Shown here: positions 1 to 8,634 of the stretch, piece by piece
How the letters are laid out: the number at the start of each line of letters is the position of its first letter
Numbering within the stretch: position 1 is the stretch's first letter
Source of the DNA: Stenotrophomonas rhizophila
Lineage (GTDB): Bacteria; Pseudomonadota; Gammaproteobacteria; Xanthomonadales; Xanthomonadaceae
Length of the DNA: 64,000 nucleotides
Assembly (NCBI RefSeq): GCF_001704155.1
Contig: NZ_CP016294.1
Span: 477,001-541,000, forward strand
Reading direction: 5' to 3'
The notes under the pieces: model-generated
Told to the model about the DNA's origin: nothing
Database searches by the model: none
The model's input: only the letters and a program-made list of their open reading frames with translations
Made by a program: the position numbers and the translations under genes

Positions 1-291
1 ACGGTGGTGCTGTTCCACGCCACGGTGACGATCAATTCGCTGGCGCACCGCTTCGGCCGCCGCCGCTTCAACACCGGCGATGACAGCCGCAACAACCTGT
101 GGCTGGCCCTGCTCACCTTCGGCGAGGGCTGGCACAACAACCACCACTTCTTCCCGGGCACGGTGCGCCAGGGCTTCTATTGGTGGGAAGTGGACATCAC
201 CTGGTACGGCCTGCGCGCGATGGCCGCGCTGGGCCTGGTGCGTGACCTCAAACCGGTGCCGGCCTGGGTGCTGGCCAAGGCGGAGCACTGA
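1..291 (+). CDS. fatty acid (acyl-CoA) desaturase, C-terminal part
   Basis: The reading frame is open from base 1, so the N-terminus lies outside the window. The remaining 96 residues carry the third histidine box of membrane di-iron desaturases ([12 protein letters not shown]), preceded by the usual NSLAHRFG and DDSRNN segments. Family members insert a double bond into fatty acyl chains in the inner membrane. The stop is one base before the next start codon, so it looks like the first gene of the lipid-modification operon that follows. Its unsaturated product would be the natural substrate of the two methyltransferases downstream; that link is inference. Confidence 0.85.
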   Translation, partial: TVVLFHATVTINSLAHRFGRRRFNTGDDSRNNLWLALLTFGEGWHNNHHFFPGTVRQGFYWWEVDITWYGLRAMAALGLVRDLKPVPAWVLAKAEH

Positions 292-292
292 C

Positions 293-1573
293 ATGCGCAT
301 TGCCGTGATCGGATCGGGCATCGCGGGACTGGCCAGCGCCTGGTGGCTGAGCCAGCGCCACGAAGTGACGCTGTTCGAGGCCAACGACTACCTCGGCGGC
401 CACACCCACACTCATAACGTGATGGTGGATGGCCGCGCGCAGGCGGTGGACACCGGCTTCATCGTGTTCAACCCGCAGCACTACCCGCTGCTGACCACGC
501 TGTTCGATGAGCTGCACGTGGCGTCGCAGCCCACCACCATGAGTTTTTCGGTGCACAGCGAACGCACTGGCCTGGAGTACAACGCCACCACGCTGGATAC
601 CCTGTTCTGCCAGCGCCGCAACCTGCTCTCGCCGCGCTTCTGGGGCATGCTGCGCGACCTGCGCCGCTTCTATCGCCAGGCGCCGGCGCTGCTGCACAGC
701 GGGGAAGAGGGACCGTCACTGGGCGACTACCTGAAGCAGGGCCGCTACGGCGAGGCCTTCGTCCAGGAGCACCTGCTGCCGATGGCCTCTGCGCTGTGGT
801 CATCGCCGGTCCAGGCCTTGGCCGACTTCCCGGCGCGTTACCTGGTGCAGTTCATGGCCAACCACCAGATGCTGCAGATGACCGGGCGCCCGGCGTGGCG
901 GGTGGTGCAGGGCGGTTCGGCGCGTTATGTGGAAGCGATGCGGCGGCGCTGGCGGGTACGCGAGCGGCTGGAATGCCGGGTGCTGGGCGTGGAGCGGCAG
1001 GAGCACGGGGTGCGCGTGCTCACCGCCGATGGGCTGGAAGGCTTCGACCAGATGGTGCTGGCCTGCCACAGCGACCAGGCGCTGGCACTGCTGTCCGATG
1101 CCGATGCCACCGAACGCAGCGTGCTCGGCGCGATCCGTTACCAGCCCAACGAGGTGGTGCTGCATACCGATGCCAACCTGCTGCCACGCAACCGCAAGGC
1201 CTGGGCGGCGTGGAACGCACACGTGCCGCGCGACCCGTTGGCACCGTGCACGGTCAGCTACTGCATGAACCTGCTGCAGGGCATCGATACGCCCACGCCG
1301 CTGGTGGTGACGCTCAACCGTACCGACGCGATTGCGCCGGAGAAGATCCTGCGTCGGATGCAGTACGCCCACCCCGTGCACGACCACGCCATGGTGCGTG
1401 CACAAGGGCGCTGGGCCGAAGTGCAGGGGCGGCGCCGCACCTGGTTTGCCGGCGCTTACTGGGGCTGGGGCTTCCATGAAGATGGCATCCGCAGTGCGCG
1501 CCGGGTGGTGGAGGCGCTGCAGTCGCTGGATGCCGAGGCGTACTGGCCGCTGTCGCAGGGCGTACCGGCATGA
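293..1573 (+). CDS. FAD/NAD(P)-binding amine-oxidase-type oxidoreductase
   Basis: A 426-residue flavoprotein with an N-terminal Rossmann dinucleotide motif (GSGIAG, residues 7-12), an acidic residue at 29 and a GGH segment at 35-37, as in flavin-containing amine oxidases and desaturase-like enzymes. The ATG at 293 directly follows the desaturase stop; the frame is also open upstream, but only into the desaturase gene. It overlaps DUF1365 by ATGA. Relatives next to cyclopropane-synthase genes act on fatty acyl chains (desaturation in furan fatty-acid synthesis is one known case). The exact reaction here is not shown by the sequence. Confidence 0.85.
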   Translation: MRIAVIGSGIAGLASAWWLSQRHEVTLFEANDYLGGHTHTHNVMVDGRAQAVDTGFIVFNPQHYPLLTTLFDELHVASQPTTMSFSVHSERTGLEYNATTLDTLFCQRRNLLSPRFWGMLRDLRRFYRQAPALLHSGEEGPSLGDYLKQGRYGEAFVQEHLLPMASALWSSPVQALADFPARYLVQFMANHQMLQMTGRPAWRVVQGGSARYVEAMRRRWRVRERLECRVLGVERQEHGVRVLTADGLEGFDQMVLACHSDQALALLSDADATERSVLGAIRYQPNEVVLHTDANLLPRNRKAWAAWNAHVPRDPLAPCTVSYCMNLLQGIDTPTPLVVTLNRTDAIAPEKILRRMQYAHPVHDHAMVRAQGRWAEVQGRRRTWFAGAYWGWGFHEDGIRSARRVVEALQSLDAEAYWPLSQGVPA

Positions 1574-2337
1574 CGGCCAGTGCGATCTATCGCGGCAGGA
1601 TGCAGCACCGCCGGCATGCGCCGCAGCCGCACGCGTTCGACTACCCCATCGCGCAGCTGCTGATCGACCTGGACGAGCTGGACCACCTGTTCGACGGCCG
1701 CTGGTTCTGGTCGGTGAACCGCCGCAACCTGGCCGAGTTCCGCCGCAGCGATTACCTGGGCGAACCGGACCAGCCGCTGGCCGATGCGGTGCGCGGACGC
1801 ATCACCCAGACGCTGGGCCATGCACCGCCGGGTCCCGTGCGCATGCTTTCGCACCTGCGCCATGCCGGACATATCTTCAACCCGGTCAGCTTCTATTACT
1901 GCTACGCCGCCGATGGCACCACGCTGGACTGCATCGTAGCCGAGATCACCAACACGCCCTGGCAGGAACGCCACGCCTACGTGCTGCCGGTGGCGCACGC
2001 CGACGCGCACGGCCGCGCGCTGGCCTGGACCTTCGGCAAGCAGTTCCACGTTTCCCCGTTCCTGCCGATGGACTGCGAATACCGCTGGCGCTTCACCGCG
2101 CCGGGCGATGACCTGCACGTGCACATGCAGGTGTGGCGCAACGGCGAGCGCCAGTTCGACGCCGACCTGGCCCTTCGGCGCCATCCCCTCACCGGCCCCG
2201 GCCTGGCCCGCGTGCTGCTCCGCCACCCGCTGATGACGGTGCAGGTGGTGGCCGCCATCCACTGGCAGGCGCTGCGGCTGTGGCTCAAGCGCACGCCCGT
2301 CCACGACCACCCTTCCATTGCTGGAAAGCACCCATGA
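1570..2337 (+). CDS. DUF1365 family protein
   Basis: A 255-residue DUF1365 protein recognised by its opening (IYRGRMQHRRHAPQPHAFDYPI) and the HIFNPVSFYYCY motif. The family almost always sits between an FAD oxidoreductase and a cyclopropane fatty-acyl synthase, as here. Its biochemical role is not settled, though it clearly belongs to the lipid-modification cluster. The start overlaps the upstream stop (ATGA) and its own stop overlaps the next start (ATGA), so translation is probably coupled along the operon. Confidence 0.85.
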   Translation: MTASAIYRGRMQHRRHAPQPHAFDYPIAQLLIDLDELDHLFDGRWFWSVNRRNLAEFRRSDYLGEPDQPLADAVRGRITQTLGHAPPGPVRMLSHLRHAGHIFNPVSFYYCYAADGTTLDCIVAEITNTPWQERHAYVLPVAHADAHGRALAWTFGKQFHVSPFLPMDCEYRWRFTAPGDDLHVHMQVWRNGERQFDADLALRRHPLTGPGLARVLLRHPLMTVQVVAAIHWQALRLWLKRTPVHDHPSIAGKHP

Positions 2338-3590
2338 ACGACATGACCCGACCGCTTGCCCTGCCTGAGCCCAGCACGCTGGAAGCGTTCCTGCGCCGCC
2401 GCCTGCTGGCCCAGCTGGCCCCGCTGCAGGGCGGCCGGCTGCAGCTGCGCGATGCGCTGGGTGATGTCTCCATCGGTGACGCCGCTGCACCGCTGCAGGT
2501 GACGGTGTGGGTCGACAACCCGGCTTTCTACCGTGCGGTCGGCGCACAGGGGAGCGTGGGTGCCGGTGAGGCCTACATCCGCGGCGAGTGGCGCTGCGAC
2601 AACCTCGTTGGGCTGGTGCAGCTGCTGGTGCGCAACCGCGCGCTGCTCGATGGCATGGAGCGCGGCCCGGCGCGGGTGGGCGGCTGGCTGCTGCAGGGCT
2701 GGAACTGGCTGCGCCGCAACACCCGCGAAGGCAGCCGCCGCAACATCGCCGCGCACTACGACCTGGGCAATGCGTTCTTCTCGCTGTTCCTGTCCCGCGA
2801 CCTGATGTATTCCTCGGCGCTGTACGCCGAGGCGGGTGACACGCTGGAAGTGGCCTCGCAGCGCAAGCTGGCGCGGATCTGCGAACAGCTTCAGCTCAAG
2901 CCGGGCGACCGCGTGGTCGAGATCGGCACCGGCTGGGGGGGTTTCGCGGTGTATGCCGCGCTTCACCATGGCTGCCACGTCACCACCACCACCATCTCCA
3001 GGGAGCAGTACGCGCTGGCCACCGAACGGGTGGCCAGCGCGGGGCTGCAGGACAAAGTGACGGTGCTGCTGGAGGACTACCGCGACCTGGAGGGCCAGTA
3101 CGACAAGCTGGTCTCCATTGAGATGATCGAGGCCATCGGCGCGCAGTACCTCGATACCTACTTCGCCACGCTCACCCGGCTGCTCAAGCCGGAAGGCCTT
3201 GCGCTGCTGCAGGCCATCACCATCGAAGACGAACGCTACGAGCAGGCGCGGCGCAGCGTGGACTACATCAAGCGCTTCGTGTTTCCAGGCAGCTTCATTC
3301 CTTCGCTGCACGCGATCATGGCGGCCAAAACCCGCAGCAGCGACCTGCAGCTGATCGGCCAGCACGACTTTGGCCAGTCCTACGCGCTCACCCTGCGTGC
3401 CTGGCGGCTTCGCTTCCTGTCGCAGCTGCCGGCGGTGCGCGCGCAGGGCTTCGATGAGCGCTTCATCCGCCTGTGGGAGTTCTACCTGGCCTACTGCGAA
3501 GGTGGCTTCCTGGAACGCTCCATCGGCGTGTCGCAGCTGCTGCTGGCGCGGCCCGGCTACCGGCCGGCACCGATCGAGGGTACCCACTGA
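2334..3590 (+). CDS. cfa: cyclopropane-fatty-acyl-phospholipid synthase
   Basis: A 418-residue SAM-dependent methyltransferase of the Cfa family. It has the SAM-binding motif VVEIGTGWGGF near residues 193-204, the DYRDL and IEMIEAIG segments, and a C-terminal EFYLAYCEGGF whose cysteine (about 388) matches the conserved Cys354 of E. coli Cfa. Cfa transfers a methylene from SAM to double bonds of membrane phospholipid acyl chains. The ATG at 2334 overlaps the DUF1365 stop; the frame is open further upstream but only through that gene. It may make cyclopropane or methylated products. A second, different Cfa-like enzyme lies 1.3 kb downstream. Confidence 0.88.
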   Translation: MNDMTRPLALPEPSTLEAFLRRRLLAQLAPLQGGRLQLRDALGDVSIGDAAAPLQVTVWVDNPAFYRAVGAQGSVGAGEAYIRGEWRCDNLVGLVQLLVRNRALLDGMERGPARVGGWLLQGWNWLRRNTREGSRRNIAAHYDLGNAFFSLFLSRDLMYSSALYAEAGDTLEVASQRKLARICEQLQLKPGDRVVEIGTGWGGFAVYAALHHGCHVTTTTISREQYALATERVASAGLQDKVTVLLEDYRDLEGQYDKLVSIEMIEAIGAQYLDTYFATLTRLLKPEGLALLQAITIEDERYEQARRSVDYIKRFVFPGSFIPSLHAIMAAKTRSSDLQLIGQHDFGQSYALTLRAWRLRFLSQLPAVRAQGFDERFIRLWEFYLAYCEGGFLERSIGVSQLLLARPGYRPAPIEGTH

Positions 3591-3591
3591 G

Positions 3592-4146
3592 ATGCGCCAC
3601 TTCTGGGCCAATGTCATCGGCAACCAGCTGGTGTGGCTGTGCGCGGTGGTCGGCGCCGGGCAGGGGCTGCGCTGGCCGGCGCTGCTGGCCGCGGCTGCCT
3701 ATGTGGCCAGCCAGCTCGCCATGTCCGCGCAGCCCAGCGTCGATGTCAGGCTGCTTGGGGTGGCCGTGTTGTGCGGGCTGGTCGTGGATGGTCTCGCGGG
3801 TGCAAGCGGGCAGGTGGTGTACGCCGCTGCCTGGCCCAATGCGTGGCTGGCGCCGGTGTGGATCCTCGCGCTGTGGGCCGCATTCGCGATGACGCTTACG
3901 GTTTCCCTGAAGGTGTTGCAGCGGCGGCTCTGGCTGGCCGCGCTGCTCGGCCTGGTCGCGCCGCTGGCGTATCTCTCCGCCGCGCGCGGCTGGTCGGCGG
4001 TGGCGTTCCCGTCGCCGTCATGGCAGGGCGTGGCCGTTCTTGCCCTGGGCTGGGCCATCGCACTGCCCCTGCTGGCCCTCTGCGCGCGCCACTGGCAGCG
4101 CGGGTCGGCGCCAGTGGCTACGAACACCAAAGGAGCGCATGCATGA
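3592..4146 (+). CDS. DUF2878 family membrane protein
   Basis: A 184-residue hydrophobic protein with about five or six membrane segments, opening MRHFWANVIGNQLVWLCAV, which is characteristic of DUF2878. Members co-occur with Cfa and DUF1295 genes. Function is unknown; a role in the same membrane-lipid pathway is inferred from the unbroken operon. The ATG follows the cfa stop by one base, and its stop overlaps the next start. Confidence 0.8.
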   Translation: MRHFWANVIGNQLVWLCAVVGAGQGLRWPALLAAAAYVASQLAMSAQPSVDVRLLGVAVLCGLVVDGLAGASGQVVYAAAWPNAWLAPVWILALWAAFAMTLTVSLKVLQRRLWLAALLGLVAPLAYLSAARGWSAVAFPSPSWQGVAVLALGWAIALPLLALCARHWQRGSAPVATNTKGAHA

Positions 4147-4937
4147 TGAATCTTGGATGGGTCTGGCTGTATGCCGCACTGATCATGTGCTGGGGCTGGT
4201 GGTGGCAGCGCCGCCACCAGAACATCGGCGTGGTCGATGTGCTGTGGGCCAAGGGCGTGGGCGCCTCGGCACTGCTGCTGGCGTGGCTGGGCGATGGCGC
4301 AACCGCGCCGCGCGTCGCGCTGGCGTTGCTGGGCGGGCTGTGGGGATCGCGGCTGGCCCTGCACCTGTGGAAGCGCGTGCGCAGCGAAGACGAGGATGGC
4401 CGCTACCAGCACCTGCGCCGGCACTGGAACGGCCACCAGGGCAAGATCTTCGGCTTCTTCCAGTTCCAGGCGTTGCTGATCGTGCTGTTCGCATTGCCAT
4501 TCGTGGCGGTGTCTCAGAGCGCGGCGCTGCCGATGGGCTGGATCATCGCCGCCATCGCAATGTGGCTGCTCAGCGTGGGCGGCGAATCGCTGGCCGACCG
4601 CCAGCTGGCACGCTTCCGCGCCGACCCGGCCAACAAGGGCAAGACCTGCCGCAGCGGCCTGTGGCGCTACTCGCGCCATCCCAACTACTTCTTCGAATGG
4701 CTGCACTGGTTCACCTACGTGCTGCTGGCCGTGCACTCGCCGCTGTGGTGGTTGGCCTGGTCCGGACCCGTGGTGATGTACGTGTTCCTGCGCTGGGTGA
4801 GCGGCATTCCGTTCACCGAGGCGCAGGCGCTGCGCACCCGGGGTGAGGACTACCGCGACTACCAGCGCAGCACGCCGATGCTGTTTCCGTGGTTCCCCTC
4901 CCGCACTGCTTCGCCCCGCAAGGAGTCTTCACCGTGA
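4143..4937 (+). CDS. DUF1295 steroid 5-alpha-reductase-like membrane protein
   Basis: A 264-residue integral membrane protein of the DUF1295 / steroid 5-alpha-reductase C-terminal superfamily. The signature GLWRYSRHPNYFFEWLHW near residues 170-188 is the conserved cofactor and substrate region shared with isoprenylcysteine methyltransferases and sterol reductases. About six membrane segments are visible. The start overlaps the DUF2878 stop (ATGA) and the stop overlaps the following GTG start. It probably modifies or reduces an acyl-lipid intermediate; the substrate is unknown. Confidence 0.82.
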   Translation: MMNLGWVWLYAALIMCWGWWWQRRHQNIGVVDVLWAKGVGASALLLAWLGDGATAPRVALALLGGLWGSRLALHLWKRVRSEDEDGRYQHLRRHWNGHQGKIFGFFQFQALLIVLFALPFVAVSQSAALPMGWIIAAIAMWLLSVGGESLADRQLARFRADPANKGKTCRSGLWRYSRHPNYFFEWLHWFTYVLLAVHSPLWWLAWSGPVVMYVFLRWVSGIPFTEAQALRTRGEDYRDYQRSTPMLFPWFPSRTASPRKESSP

Positions 4938-6007
4938 ATGTCGCCCGAGAATCGCTGCCGCTGCCCGACTACGCGCCCGGGCTGACCGGCCTGGCCGAAC
5001 GCGGCCTGCTGCCCGATGCGCTGCTGCGGCTGGGCATCCGCCGCCAGTGCGAGGCGCGCCTGCGTGAGGAAAGCGCAGGCACCGTGGAAGAGCAGGCGCA
5101 GCGCTTTTCCGCGCGCATCGTGTCGCTGTCGCGCAGCCCGCTGGCGCTGCACGTGGACGCGGCCAACCGCCAGCACTACGAAGTGCCCGCCGCGTTCTTC
5201 CAGGATTGCCTGGGTGCACGGCTCAAGTACAGCAGCTGCTACTACCCCACCGGCACGGAAACGCTTGATCAGGCCGAAGAGGCGATGCTGGCCCTGTACG
5301 GCGAGCGCGCCGAGCTGGCCGACGGCCAGGACATCCTGGAGCTGGGCTGCGGCTGGGGCTCGCTGACGTTGTGGATGGCCGAGCGCTATCCCGCCTCGCG
5401 CATCACCGCCGTATCCAATTCCAACAGCCAGCGCGAGTACATCCTGGGTCAGTGCCGCATACGTGGTCTCACCAACGTGACGGTGCTGACCCGCGATGTG
5501 AACGAGTTGATCCTGGAACCGGGCAGCTTCGACCGCTGCGTGTCGGTGGAGATGTTCGAACACGTGCGCAACTACGCCCGGCTGCTGCAGCGCATCCACC
5601 AGTGGCTGCGCCCGAACGGCAAGCTGTTCGTGCACATCTTCGTGCACCGCACGCTGATGTACCCGTTCGAGACCGAAGGCGATGACAACTGGATGGGGCG
5701 GCACTTCTTCACCGGCGGACTAATGCCGGCCGCCGACACGCTGCTGCACTTCCCCCAGTACATGCAGCTGCAGCAGCGCTGGCTGCTGGACGGCACCCAC
5801 TACGAACGTACCGCCAACCACTGGCTGGAGCGCCAGGACCAGAACCGCGACGCCGTGATGGCGGTGCTGCGCCAGGGCTACGGCGAGGCCGCCGCCGCAC
5901 TGTGGTTCCAGCGCTGGCGCATGTTCTGGATGGCCTGCGCCGAGCTGTTCGGCTACCAGAAGGGCCAGCAGTGGATGGTGGCCCACTACCTGTTCGACCG
6001 CGCCTGA
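4934..6007 (+). CDS. Cfa-like SAM-dependent methyltransferase (second paralogue)
   Basis: A 357-residue class I methyltransferase with SAM motif ILELGCGWGSLT near residues 134-145, then SNSNSQREYI, and a C-terminal RWRMFWMACAELFGY. This matches the Cfa/coclaurine-N-methyltransferase subgroup rather than canonical Cfa. The GTG start overlaps the DUF1295 stop (GTGA). Two distinct Cfa-type enzymes in one operon suggest sequential or alternative methylation of a fatty acid chain, for example a mid-chain methyl branch rather than only a cyclopropane; this is inference. Confidence 0.82.
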   Translation: MNVARESLPLPDYAPGLTGLAERGLLPDALLRLGIRRQCEARLREESAGTVEEQAQRFSARIVSLSRSPLALHVDAANRQHYEVPAAFFQDCLGARLKYSSCYYPTGTETLDQAEEAMLALYGERAELADGQDILELGCGWGSLTLWMAERYPASRITAVSNSNSQREYILGQCRIRGLTNVTVLTRDVNELILEPGSFDRCVSVEMFEHVRNYARLLQRIHQWLRPNGKLFVHIFVHRTLMYPFETEGDDNWMGRHFFTGGLMPAADTLLHFPQYMQLQQRWLLDGTHYERTANHWLERQDQNRDAVMAVLRQGYGEAAAALWFQRWRMFWMACAELFGYQKGQQWMVAHYLFDRA

Positions 6008-6027
6008 CCCCTCATGAGGAAAACGCC

Positions 6028-6576
6028 ATGAAGCTACGCCCACTGCTTCCCCTCCTCGCCGCCGGCATGTTGCTGGGCGGCTGCGGTGGCAATACCCGTC
6101 CCATTCCGCCGGTGGCCCACGTGGACGTGCCGCGCTTCATGGGCGACTGGTATGTGATTGCCCACATTCCCAGCCGGCCCGAGCGCGAAGCGTTCGATGC
6201 GGTGGAGTCCTACGCGCTTCGCCCGGACGGGCGCATCCAGACCACCTTCACCTACCGCAAGGGCAGCTTCGATGCGCCGGTGAAGACCATGCATCCGATC
6301 GGCACGGTCAAGGAAGGCACCAACGGTGCCGAGTGGGGCATGCAGTTCGTGTGGCCGATCAAGGCCGAGTACGTGATCGTGTACCTTGACGATGACTACC
6401 AGCAGACCATCGTCGGTCGCAGCAAGCGCGACTACATGTGGCTGATGGCGCGCACCCCGCAGATCTCCGATCAGGACTACCAGGCGGCCATGACCCGGAT
6501 TGCCGCGCTGGGCTATGACCTGTCGCAGGTGCGCCGCGTACCCCAGTCAGCCGCGACCAACCGCCCGAAGCCATAA
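6028..6576 (+). CDS. lipocalin family lipoprotein (Blc-like)
   Basis: A 182-residue protein with a lipoprotein signal ending in a lipobox (LLGGC, Cys about 19) followed by the lipocalin start motif FMGDWYVIAHIPSRPE. Bacterial lipocalins such as Blc are outer-membrane lipoproteins that bind fatty acids or lysophospholipids. It is the last gene of the lipid operon, 20 bases after the methyltransferase, with a GAGGAAA Shine-Dalgarno. It probably carries or stores acyl products of the upstream enzymes; binding specificity is not visible. Confidence 0.85.
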   Translation: MKLRPLLPLLAAGMLLGGCGGNTRPIPPVAHVDVPRFMGDWYVIAHIPSRPEREAFDAVESYALRPDGRIQTTFTYRKGSFDAPVKTMHPIGTVKEGTNGAEWGMQFVWPIKAEYVIVYLDDDYQQTIVGRSKRDYMWLMARTPQISDQDYQAAMTRIAALGYDLSQVRRVPQSAATNRPKP

Positions 6577-6588
6577 CTGGGGCGCGGT

Positions 6589-6603
6589 TCTCAGGCCCTG
6601 AGA
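6589..6603. promoter_or_regulatory. 15-bp perfect palindrome before patatin gene
   Basis: TCTCAGG-C-CCTGAGA is a 7+1+7 perfect inverted repeat, 12 bases after the lipocalin stop and 46 bases before the patatin start. There is no T-tract, so an operator for the patatin gene is as likely as a weak terminator. Confidence 0.4.
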
Positions 6604-6649
6604 AGGCCTTGGGGGATACTGGAACCCAAGGCGGACAGAGGGCGGCGAC

Positions 6650-8533
6650 ATGGCGGACAAGTACTGCGATCTGGTCATGAAGGGCGGCATCACCAGCGGC
6701 ATCGTGTACCCCAATGCGGTGCTGTCGCTGGCCCGCGAGTACCGCTTCAAGAACATCGGCGGCACCTCGGCCGGGGCGATCGCCGCCGCCGTGGCCGCTG
6801 CCGCGGCGCTGGGCGACCGGCGCTGCCGGGCCGGTGAACCGATGGGCCCGCAGGCCGGCTTTGCCGGGCTGGCCGATGTGTCCACCCAGTTGTCGCGGCG
6901 CGGCTTCATCTACAGCCTGTTCCAGCCGGCTTACGGTGCGCGTACCGCTTACCGGCTGCTGGTGATGCTCACCGGCAAGGCGAGCCTGCCGCGCAAGATC
7001 CTGTGCCTGCTGGCGGCGGTGTTCGCCATCGCCCCGCTGGAACTGCTGGCCGCGCTGGTCGGGCTGCTGGGCATCGGCTGGCTGGCCGCAGGAGTGGAGG
7101 GCATGTGGGCCACGCTGCTGCCGTCGCTGCTGTGCGCGTATGGGGCGGGGGTACTGGCGTCCGCGCTGCGGGTGGCGCGGGTAGCGCGGCGCAACCTGCT
7201 GGGGCTGTGCTCGGGCGCCACCCAGAGCGGTGCCGACAAACCTGCGCTGACCGACTGGCTGCACACCCAGCTGCAGGCCCTGGCCGGCAAGCCGCTGGAC
7301 CAGCCGCTGACCTTCGCCGACCTGCATGACGCCCCGCGTTACAGCGGCGAGCCGGAGGGCGCGCACGCGGTCAGCCTGCAGATGATCACCACCTGTGTAT
7401 CGCACACCGAGCCGCGCACGCTGCCGTTCGGCGCCTCGCAGTTCTGGTTCCGGCGCGATGAGTTCGAACAGCTGTTCCCGGCCAGCGTAGTGGCGTGGCT
7501 GCTAGCCCGCGCGGGCGCGCCGCATCACGTGGACGGCGTGGACTACTACCGCCTGCCCGAAGGCGAGCAGCTGCCGGTGCTGGTGGCCACGCGCATGAGC
7601 CTGAGTTTTCCGCTGCTGATCAGCGCGGTGCCGCTGCATGAGCCGGCCCGGCGCGAGCGCCGCTGCGAACCCATGGCCGATGCCGCGCCCGCGCACGGCG
7701 ATCGCAACGTGGCCGACAGCACCGAAGGCTTGACCAGTGGTGGCCACGGCACCGGCCCGGCGATCACCGCGTTCCGGGTGTGCTGGTTCTCCGACGGCGG
7801 CATCAGCAGCAACTTTCCCATCCATCTGTTCGACGCCGCGCTGCCGCGCTGGCCCACCTTCGGCATCAACCTGGTGTACCCGCACACCGCCGAACCACTG
7901 CGCGCCGCGCCAGACTCGCCCGACGCGATCAACGCCGCAGTATTCCTGCCCACCGAAAACCGCCATGGCTGGCAGCGCAGCTATCAGTCCATCGCACGCC
8001 CGCTGGCAGCGGCGGAGATGTCCGGCTTCCTGTTCTCCATCGTCTCCACAATGCAAAACTGGCGCGATGTGCTGCAGGCACGCGCGCCAGGCTACCGCGA
8101 TCGCATCGTGCACGTCACCCTGCAGGGCGACGAAGGCGGCATGAACCTGGACATGCCGCAGGCGGTGCTCAGCCGGATTGCCGCCAAGGGCAGTGTGGCC
8201 GGTGAGCGCTTCTGTGATTTCTCGTTCGCCAATCATTATTGGATCCGCTGGCGGAACCTGGCGTCGGCGTATCAGCGCTACACGGTGGAGGTGGCGCGTA
8301 CCGATGACCCCGCGCAGCGCGTGAGCGCCTGGCAGGACGCCTACGAAACGGTTGCGCAGGGGGCGCCACCGCCCCCCTCCTACCGGTTCAGTTCGGAAGA
8401 GAAGCGCCGCGAATCGCAGCAGTTGTGGCGGTTGATGGTTGAACAGGGCCAGACCTGGGAAGACCTCGGCCCGGACCTCACCGACGGCGCCCCTCGCCCG
8501 TTGCCGCAGATGAAGGTGACGCCCAGCTATTGA
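6650..8533 (+). CDS. patatin-like phospholipase with membrane insertion
   Basis: A 627-residue protein starting KGGITSGIVYP (oxyanion-hole region). It has the nucleophile elbow GTSAG (Ser40) and the dyad aspartate in FSDGGISSNFP near residue 381, so the Ser-Asp dyad is intact. Patatins hydrolyse acyl esters of phospholipids. The separation of Ser and Asp by about 340 residues is wide; between them lies a very hydrophobic stretch (about residues 112-180) that looks like two or three membrane helices. The enzyme is therefore probably membrane-anchored. It follows the lipid operon after a 73-base gap and may remodel the same phospholipids. Confidence 0.82.
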   Translation: MADKYCDLVMKGGITSGIVYPNAVLSLAREYRFKNIGGTSAGAIAAAVAAAAALGDRRCRAGEPMGPQAGFAGLADVSTQLSRRGFIYSLFQPAYGARTAYRLLVMLTGKASLPRKILCLLAAVFAIAPLELLAALVGLLGIGWLAAGVEGMWATLLPSLLCAYGAGVLASALRVARVARRNLLGLCSGATQSGADKPALTDWLHTQLQALAGKPLDQPLTFADLHDAPRYSGEPEGAHAVSLQMITTCVSHTEPRTLPFGASQFWFRRDEFEQLFPASVVAWLLARAGAPHHVDGVDYYRLPEGEQLPVLVATRMSLSFPLLISAVPLHEPARRERRCEPMADAAPAHGDRNVADSTEGLTSGGHGTGPAITAFRVCWFSDGGISSNFPIHLFDAALPRWPTFGINLVYPHTAEPLRAAPDSPDAINAAVFLPTENRHGWQRSYQSIARPLAAAEMSGFLFSIVSTMQNWRDVLQARAPGYRDRIVHVTLQGDEGGMNLDMPQAVLSRIAAKGSVAGERFCDFSFANHYWIRWRNLASAYQRYTVEVARTDDPAQRVSAWQDAYETVAQGAPPPPSYRFSSEEKRRESQQLWRLMVEQGQTWEDLGPDLTDGAPRPLPQMKVTPSY

Positions 8534-8624
8534 CCGCAATGCGGTCAATAGCGGTAGCGCCGGCCGTTGGCCGGCCCTCATGAACGTTGCGGCATCCCGA
8601 CGGCCGGCCGACGGCCGGCGCTAC
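8529..8624. repeat. stem-loop plus inverted pair of SMAG (GTAG) palindromes
   Basis: A perfect 9-bp stem (8529-8537 with 8541-8549) includes the patatin stop codon. It is followed by a GTAG-headed palindrome (GTAGCGCCGGCC..., from 8554) and a mirror copy ending in CTAC at 8624. GTAG at one end and a GC-rich stem is the hallmark of Stenotrophomonas SMAG repeats, which often occur as inverted dimers at gene ends. Here they separate two convergent genes and may stabilise or terminate both transcripts. Confidence 0.75.
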
Positions 8625-8634
8625 CGGGACCCGG

